A stretch of 43,891 nucleotides of DNA, from the NCBI GenBank assembly GCA_015520265.1, contig WAQK01000079.1:1-43891 (forward strand), written 5' to 3'. Below are positions 39,666 to 43,891 of the stretch, in pieces. Made by a program: the position numbers and the translations under genes. Under the pieces are notes generated by a model. That model did no database searches. It saw nothing but the letters and a program-made list of their open reading frames with translations, and was not told the origin of the DNA. This DNA is from Pyrodictiaceae archaeon. GTDB taxonomy: Archaea; Thermoproteota; Thermoprotei_A; Sulfolobales; WAQK01. Each line of letters opens with the position of its first letter. Position 1 is the stretch's first letter.

Positions 39666-41677
39666 GCCTGGAGGGCCCCCCAGCTCGGAGCGGTTCCACG
39701 ATCATCCCCAGCCTGGGGCTCCGGCTGGCTCGGCGCTAGAAGCTTCTTTGCCTTCTCCACGACCTCCTCGCGTTTCCTTCTAGACCCGCGTTTCCAGGAG
39801 TAGTATGTGTCCAGGGGTACTGCCAGGGCTAAGTGCTCGACATACATCTCGGCTACCGGGCAGTTGTCGATGCAGAGCTTGCACCTGATACACTTATCAG
39901 CCCGCACCCTCGGGTGGCCCTCGACTACGCGTATAGCTCCTGTGGGGCAGGATGACTCACAGTTCCTGCAGCTGGCGCAGCCAACCCACCTATACACAAG
40001 CTTCACGGCGTCTATGGCCTCCTCCAGCGCATTGTTGCCTGGTGCCTCGACGGTGAAGGTTTTCCCGTCAAACTGTATCTTAACGGGGCCTCGCTTAACC
40101 TGGAGGGAGCCCTCCTCGGACAGGCTGCCCAGTATAGCGTGCTGCTCCGCGAGAGCCTCTCGCGGCATGCTCCTGGCCAGGCTTATTCTCACCCTGCGGC
40201 GCTCCTCAAGCTCCTCCTCTTCGATCCTGACAATGGGGTTTAGGGTCCACGCGGTGTAGGTTTCTCTCCAGTCCCGGAGCCGCACGCCTGCACGCTTCGC
40301 CAGTCGTAGTTTCTGCGTGGCAGGGCCGAGCCACCTCCACAACCCCAGCGTGACCCATTCGCGGGGAGCACCTATCTTTCGGGCCCACTTCCAGAGTATA
40401 TCCTCCCACCTTTTCCACATCTCGGGGTGGGCGTGCTTCACCACCTGGAACTCTGCCAGGGTGCTGGCGGGACACATGTAGCAGCCCAGTCTTTCGAACC
40501 CTCTGCAGTAGAGAGGGTTGGGTTCCAGACCTCGGCGCCAGATGTATGTCCAGACTGCCAGCTGGTTCCACTCCTGGATGGGGGACATGCTGAGTATTGT
40601 TGGCACCCACCTGTTCCTCCAGATCCTGCTGCTACGTGCCCTGTCCAGCGACTCGAAGGCTCTTTGACCAACTATGTTGAGGATGTCGCCCTTCCAGGCA
40701 CTCTTAGCCGTCCGGGCTAGGGGCGCCAGCTTAGCGACCTTGCAGCACCAGCGGTAATCCCTCCCCGGAGGTCCGAAGAACCCTACCGATCGCCAGAAGG
40801 CGTTACCTGCGGAGGCCACGACGAGCTTGAGGCCGTGCCTCTCAGCCGCTGTCTCCACGGCCTGCCGCGTCTCGGGGAACTCTAGTCCCGTATCGTTGAA
40901 GAGCAGTGCTGGCTCCACCCCGGCCCTTAGCGTTAGGTCCAGGGAGACCAGGCTGTCCTTGCCTCCCGAATACGAGACTACCACGGGTTTCCCCGTCTTC
41001 TCAGCCATCACGTTAATCAGGGCCATGGACTTTGACTCGAGCAGATACATGGCGTACTCGTTGGCCCTGAGGAGTTCTTCCCTACCCGCTGGCCCCTCAC
41101 CTACGGGCCTCTGCTTCGAGTAGAACACGTTCCACACCCTTATCCGGGAGCCAGTGGAATACCCTACACCCAGCGGCTCTCCGTTGGGATCTGTTATCAC
41201 AACCTGCTCGCCCGGCTCATACCCGCCGTGTTGCAGGATTCTGGCCCTGCTCAGCCTCTCGCCTGGCTCCAGTTTCAGCGGCGTCGTCAAGCCCTCCTCC
41301 AGGATTCTGCATGCACCCTCATAGGTTAGTCTGAACCTCCACTTACCCTCCACGGGCTCATAGTAGACCTTGCCCACGACGACGCCGTCTACAACGACCT
41401 CCCTCATCTCGTCTAGATATGGAACCTTGTTGAGGAGAACCGTGTGGTTCCTACCACCTATAACCGCGCGGTATGCCTTAGGAGACTGGAACTCGTTTTT
41501 CAGCGCCAACTCCAGTCTTTCATGGTCCACGCCCAGCGCTGGCCGTGCATCAGCGGGCGGGTTGAGCCGTACCTCTACCCCCTTGCTCCCGCACCGTGCG
41601 CACCTATCCGTAAGTAAGGGTACATTGCAGCTGGGACACCAGTACACCTTGGACTCGACGGGCCACCGGGGCCTCAC
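39662..41677 (-). CDS. zinc ribbon-PUA-PP-loop (PAPS reductase-like) enzyme with ferredoxin domain
   Basis: The 671-residue protein is a multidomain enzyme of the phosphoadenosine phosphosulfate reductase family. In order: zinc ribbon (Cys14, 17, 26, 29), then a PUA-like domain around residues 140-190 (ARILQHGGYEPGEQVVITD). A PP-loop with SGGKDS (237-242) follows. Next is the APS-reductase-type cluster motif Cys311-Cys312 with Cys399 and Cys402 (87 residues apart, as in the CC-x~80-CxxC rule). Finally come two [4Fe-4S] ferredoxin motifs (CASCRNCESSCP and CIRCKLCIDNCP). The PUA domain suggests an RNA substrate, which would be unusual for sulfate assimilation. The GTG start at 41677 overlaps the previous gene's stop by 4 bp (GTGA), so it is coupled. 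Its 3' end meets the Lhr gene. Confidence 0.85.
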   Translation of the reverse strand: MRPRWPVESKVYWCPSCNVPLLTDRCARCGSKGVEVRLNPPADARPALGVDHERLELALKNEFQSPKAYRAVIGGRNHTVLLNKVPYLDEMREVVVDGVVVGKVYYEPVEGKWRFRLTYEGACRILEEGLTTPLKLEPGERLSRARILQHGGYEPGEQVVITDPNGEPLGVGYSTGSRIRVWNVFYSKQRPVGEGPAGREELLRANEYAMYLLESKSMALINVMAEKTGKPVVVSYSGGKDSLVSLDLTLRAGVEPALLFNDTGLEFPETRQAVETAAERHGLKLVVASAGNAFWRSVGFFGPPGRDYRWCCKVAKLAPLARTAKSAWKGDILNIVGQRAFESLDRARSSRIWRNRWVPTILSMSPIQEWNQLAVWTYIWRRGLEPNPLYCRGFERLGCYMCPASTLAEFQVVKHAHPEMWKRWEDILWKWARKIGAPREWVTLGLWRWLGPATQKLRLAKRAGVRLRDWRETYTAWTLNPIVRIEEEELEERRRVRISLARSMPREALAEQHAILGSLSEEGSLQVKRGPVKIQFDGKTFTVEAPGNNALEEAIDAVKLVYRWVGCASCRNCESSCPTGAIRVVEGHPRVRADKCIRCKLCIDNCPVAEMYVEHLALAVPLDTYYSWKRGSRRKREEVVEKAKKLLAPSQPEPQAGDDRGTAPSWGALQA

Positions 41678-42381
41678 TTTCCGCCACTCTCATACCTCTT
41701 CTGCTTCTCGTCGTAACTATCCCGATCCCCTATAACTCTGGCTGGAACTCCTGCAACCACCTTACCGGGAGGGACGTTCCTGGTCACCACGGCACCTGCC
41801 GCAACGACTGCACGCTCACCAATCCTAACACCCGAGACGAGCACGGCGTTGGCGCCCACGACGGCCCCGTCCTCCACGATTACGCCTAGTAGCCTCCTGC
41901 TGGGGGGGTACTTGTCGTTTGTGACAACCACTCTAGGGCCCAGGAACACGTTGTCGCCTATCACTGTTTCCGGGGGCAGGTACACGCCGCTCTGGATGCT
42001 GGTCCTATTACCGATCCTCACCCTGCCATCGATGATCGTTCCAGTGCCAATCTTGGTGTAGTCCCCGATGACGCTGTCCTCCCGGATCAGGACATGGTGT
42101 CCTGTTTCGACGCCGTCGCCTAGTACAACGTCCTCGTAGACAATGGTGTATGCCCTCAGGATAACGTTTCTCCCTAGCCTCGACCCACTACTGGCCGAGT
42201 CCAGCTCACGTATACTCGCAGCGTTGAGGTGCTTAGACCTCCTAGGGTACCCCACGATCACGCCGAACCCCAGTCTCGACCCGTCGCCAACCACGCTGGG
42301 GCCCAGGAGTATGGCTGCCTCCTCCACGACAACGTAGCCTAGAGAAGCCCTGCTTGAGACATATTTCACTTTCACCTCCAT
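41674..42381 (-). CDS. hexapeptide-repeat (left-handed beta-helix) acyltransferase
   Basis: The 235-residue protein has many [LIV]-G-x4 repeats: VVGDGSRLGFGVIVG, VVLGDGVETGHHVLI, SVIGDYTKIGTGTII and VRIGERAVVAAGAVVTRNVPPGKVVAGVPAR, the last block typical of sugar or amino-sugar N-acetyltransferases. It could acetylate an aminosugar or modify another substrate. The ATG at 42381 follows GGAGGTG. It overlaps the VWA gene before it by 10 bp and the enzyme gene after it by 4 bp. The substrate is unknown. Confidence 0.85.
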   Translation of the reverse strand: MEVKVKYVSSRASLGYVVVEEAAILLGPSVVGDGSRLGFGVIVGYPRRSKHLNAASIRELDSASSGSRLGRNVILRAYTIVYEDVVLGDGVETGHHVLIREDSVIGDYTKIGTGTIIDGRVRIGNRTSIQSGVYLPPETVIGDNVFLGPRVVVTNDKYPPSRRLLGVIVEDGAVVGANAVLVSGVRIGERAVVAAGAVVTRNVPPGKVVAGVPARVIGDRDSYDEKQKRYESGGK

Positions 42382-42977
42382 ACGGCCACACCTCCTCTCT
42401 TCTTCTCATCATTGCCGGGCACCCTGTAGCCCAGCTCGGCCGCGTAGCCGAGGAGTTGCTCCATGTTGGACGCATGGAGCCAGACACCTCCCGTCTTCTT
42501 GCATGCCACCTCGATCATCTCCCTATCATAGCTGGACAGGTTGCCGAAGCTCAGAACGTCGATCACTATACCGCTCCTGGCCGCCAGCCCCGCAGCTACG
42601 TCTAGCTCGACGCCCTCGTTGAACGTTCCATCCGTCACCATAACTATTCTCCTCCCATAACCTGTAGGTGCATGACGTAGCATGTCTACAGCCTCGCCGA
42701 CCGCCAGGCCGGGTGAAGTTGCCTCGCCCAGGACCTTTATGTCCTCCACGGCCTCCTCGGCCAGCCCGTTATTGTCGGTGAGGTCGAGGATGGGGAAGGC
42801 ATACCTGTAGAAGAGTATTATGCCCACCAGAGTGTGGATGTCCCTCTCTAGAAGCGTCTTAACCAGCTTGAGGGACGCCTGCCTGGCAGCATGGATCCTG
42901 CTGGGCTTGAAGTCTTTCTCCCTCAGGCTGAGACTCACGTCTACGGTTATGGCTACGGCTTCACCTAAGGGCTCCAA
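42372..42977 (-). CDS. von Willebrand factor A (VWA) domain protein
   Basis: The 201-residue single-domain protein has a full metal-ion-dependent adhesion site: DVSLS (residues 13-17, DxSxS), a threonine near 89 and MVTDGTFNEG with the Asp. It should bind a divalent metal and a protein partner. No signal peptide or anchor is visible, so it is probably cytoplasmic. The TTG at 42977 follows GGAGGGGG at about 9 nt. It overlaps the PIN fusion gene by 17 bp and the acyltransferase by 10 bp. VWA domains often work with AAA ATPases, but none is nearby. Confidence 0.85.
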   Translation of the reverse strand: MEPLGEAVAITVDVSLSLREKDFKPSRIHAARQASLKLVKTLLERDIHTLVGIILFYRYAFPILDLTDNNGLAEEAVEDIKVLGEATSPGLAVGEAVDMLRHAPTGYGRRIVMVTDGTFNEGVELDVAAGLAARSGIVIDVLSFGNLSSYDREMIEVACKKTGGVWLHASNMEQLLGYAAELGYRVPGNDEKKRGGVAVWR

Positions 42978-43752
42978 GCTTCTCAGCCCCCTCCGGCACT
43001 AGTATGGGTATTGCCCTCATCTTCTCCAGTATCCTGTCGTACTCCATGGGCCTTATAGCGCCGCCCCTCATCCCGTAGACTATGAGGGACAAAGTGGGAG
43101 CAGCCAGCGCGCCTGAAAGCCTGGCGTTGAGCCTTGTCCTAGCATCATCACTTACAACTACCAGGCCCCTGTGTGCCGCGTGGATTATGGCCTCAGCCTC
43201 CACCACGGTGACCCCGTTTCTCCTCGCATACTCCACAGCGCCGGGAGCCGGGTCCATCTGAAGGATCCCCCTTATACGGGTAGCCTTCTTATGGAAAACG
43301 GCCATCCTCATCTCGGCTAGACGGACCTCGTAGCTACCGCTCTTAGGCACGTAGATGTCTATGCCCAGCCTTGGCAGCTGGTTCAGCAGGCCTACGTGGT
43401 AAAGCGTGTAGAGTGTGGATAGATCGACCACAACGCCCGGCGCCTCCAGTATAAGCCTGGCCCCCTCCTCCACCTCCTCCAGCTCGTCACTGCCCAGCTC
43501 CGGGACAACCCCCCTTTTAAGGAAGTAGGCCAGCAGCTCCTCGTAGCCAGTATTGCTTATCTCCGTTGCCAGCTGGTAGCTTATTCTCCCATCTCTATAG
43601 GCTCTTAGAGCAATTATCCTGAGATCCATGCTCTCGATGAGGCGGCGGATGGCGTCCCTCACCGCTTCTGCCTTACTGGCATAATAGCCAGCCCTCACCA
43701 GGTGCTCCAGGATCTCCTCCACCCACCCTCCAATCTCTACGGTGGTAACCAT
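42961..43752 (-). CDS. RHH-UPF0175-PIN single-chain protein (fused antitoxin and toxin?)
   Basis: The 263-residue protein has three parts. Residues 1-40 look like a ribbon-helix-helix DNA-binding domain (EIGGWVEEILEHLVRAG then SKAEAVRDAIRRLIE). Residues 44-96 match the UPF0175 antitoxin pattern: ALRAYRDGRIS, the helices, KRGVVPELGSDELEE. From about 105 a PIN nuclease fold begins (VVVDLSTLY with Asp110, Glu187 and Asp202/203 in VVSDDARTR). UPF0175 and PIN proteins are normally separate antitoxin and toxin. The ATG at 43752 is preferred over a longer reading to 43866. A perfect inverted repeat (43782-43801) lies just downstream of the predicted transcription start. It is the first gene of a four-gene operon. 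Confidence 0.85.
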   Translation of the reverse strand: MVTTVEIGGWVEEILEHLVRAGYYASKAEAVRDAIRRLIESMDLRIIALRAYRDGRISYQLATEISNTGYEELLAYFLKRGVVPELGSDELEEVEEGARLILEAPGVVVDLSTLYTLYHVGLLNQLPRLGIDIYVPKSGSYEVRLAEMRMAVFHKKATRIRGILQMDPAPGAVEYARRNGVTVVEAEAIIHAAHRGLVVVSDDARTRLNARLSGALAAPTLSLIVYGMRGGAIRPMEYDRILEKMRAIPILVPEGAEKLGALR

Positions 43753-43781
43753 GGTATTACCCCATACTCTACATAGGAACA

Positions 43782-43801
43782 GGAATCCCACAGGGGATTC
43801 C
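43782..43801. promoter_or_regulatory. inverted repeat, probable operator of the PIN operon
   Basis: GGAATCCC (43782-43789), a 4-nt spacer and GGGATTCC (43794-43801) form a perfect 8+8 bp inverted repeat. It lies between the TATA box (about 43830) and the ATG at 43752, just past the likely start near 43807. Binding by the RHH part of the encoded protein is inferred. Confidence 0.5.
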
Positions 43802-43829
43802 AGGTCCTGGTAACACCTGGGGAAACTCT

Positions 43830-43839
43830 TAAATAAACT
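43830..43839 (-). promoter_or_regulatory. TATA box of the PIN operon
   Basis: On the minus strand the AT-rich GTTTATTTAA (43839-43830) is centred near 43834. Initiation about 26 nt downstream is near 43808, just before the inverted repeat. Confidence 0.45.
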
Positions 43840-43891
43840 ATACCGCCATAACACGGAATCAGCCAAGTATGCATAAGTAGAGGTGAATAGA

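Noticed and set aside
1-43891. CRISPR arrays, insertion sequences, rRNA
   Set aside because: Reading through the intergenic sequence showed no repeated spacer pattern, no transposase-like protein and no rRNA consensus.

Overview
The window reads as chromosome of a hyperthermophilic crenarchaeote, most like the Desulfurococcales/Acidilobales/Sulfolobales side of Thermoprotei. The evidence is a reverse gyrase, two Alba proteins, an XPB helicase with the RED motif, PCNA, a wyosine enzyme (Taw3), a candidate Rpo13 RNA polymerase subunit, a 2-oxoacid:ferredoxin oxidoreductase, many GTG/TTG starts and archaeal TATA boxes 24-28 nt before probable transcription starts. I cannot name the species. Genes are tightly packed. 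I see no insertion sequence, CRISPR array, rRNA gene or convincing tRNA gene.

Layout: 1-4.3 kb, mevalonate kinase (isoprenoid lipids), then glmS and a GlmU-like sugar nucleotidyltransferase (UDP-GlcNAc). 4.3-5.9 kb, two zinc-ribbon proteins, an ASCH protein and a candidate C/D sRNA under a palindromic TATA box. 5.9-11.9 kb, asparaginyl-tRNA synthetase, KaiC/RadA-like ATPase, TRASH-type zinc protein, Lhr helicase 1 and an unknown gene. 12-19.9 kb, MgtC-like membrane protein, Alba, reverse gyrase, NAD(P)HX repair enzyme, Alba1 and two unknown small genes. 19.9-21.8 kb, unknown genes, Taw3 and two candidate sRNAs. 21.8-26.6 kb, a six-gene operon sucC-sucD-korD-korA-korB-korC linking 2-oxoglutarate, succinyl-CoA and succinate. 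26.6-33.5 kb, XPB helicase with an unknown partner, CutA, a PRTase-type regulator, Mrp/NBP35 ATPase, MBL hydrolase, AbrB-ACT regulator, DUF72 protein and a Cys-rich small protein. 33.5-39.7 kb, PCNA, an unknown gene, candidate Rpo13, a membrane-anchored HerA/VirB4 ATPase and Lhr helicase 2. 39.7-43.9 kb, a four-gene overlapping operon: RHH-UPF0175-PIN fusion, VWA protein, hexapeptide acyltransferase and a zinc ribbon-PUA-PP-loop-ferredoxin enzyme.

The strongest candidate for an undescribed system is this last operon. Its first gene looks like a complete antitoxin-plus-toxin fused in one chain, with a perfect inverted repeat just downstream of its predicted transcription start. All four genes overlap, so they look translationally coupled. 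Other notable points are the membrane HerA ATPase (possibly CedB-like DNA import), the Rpo13 candidate whose Lys-rich tail is at the opposite end from the Sulfolobus protein, and several candidate C/D-box sRNAs sitting about one TATA-to-start distance from AT boxes.

Genome-scale habits are visible too. Three divergent pairs have a palindromic TATA core between them, TATA-like boxes are built on upstream stop codons, and four convergent pairs end in one shared four-base stop (CTAA three times, CTAG once). Functional names rest on motifs read by eye; no database search was run.
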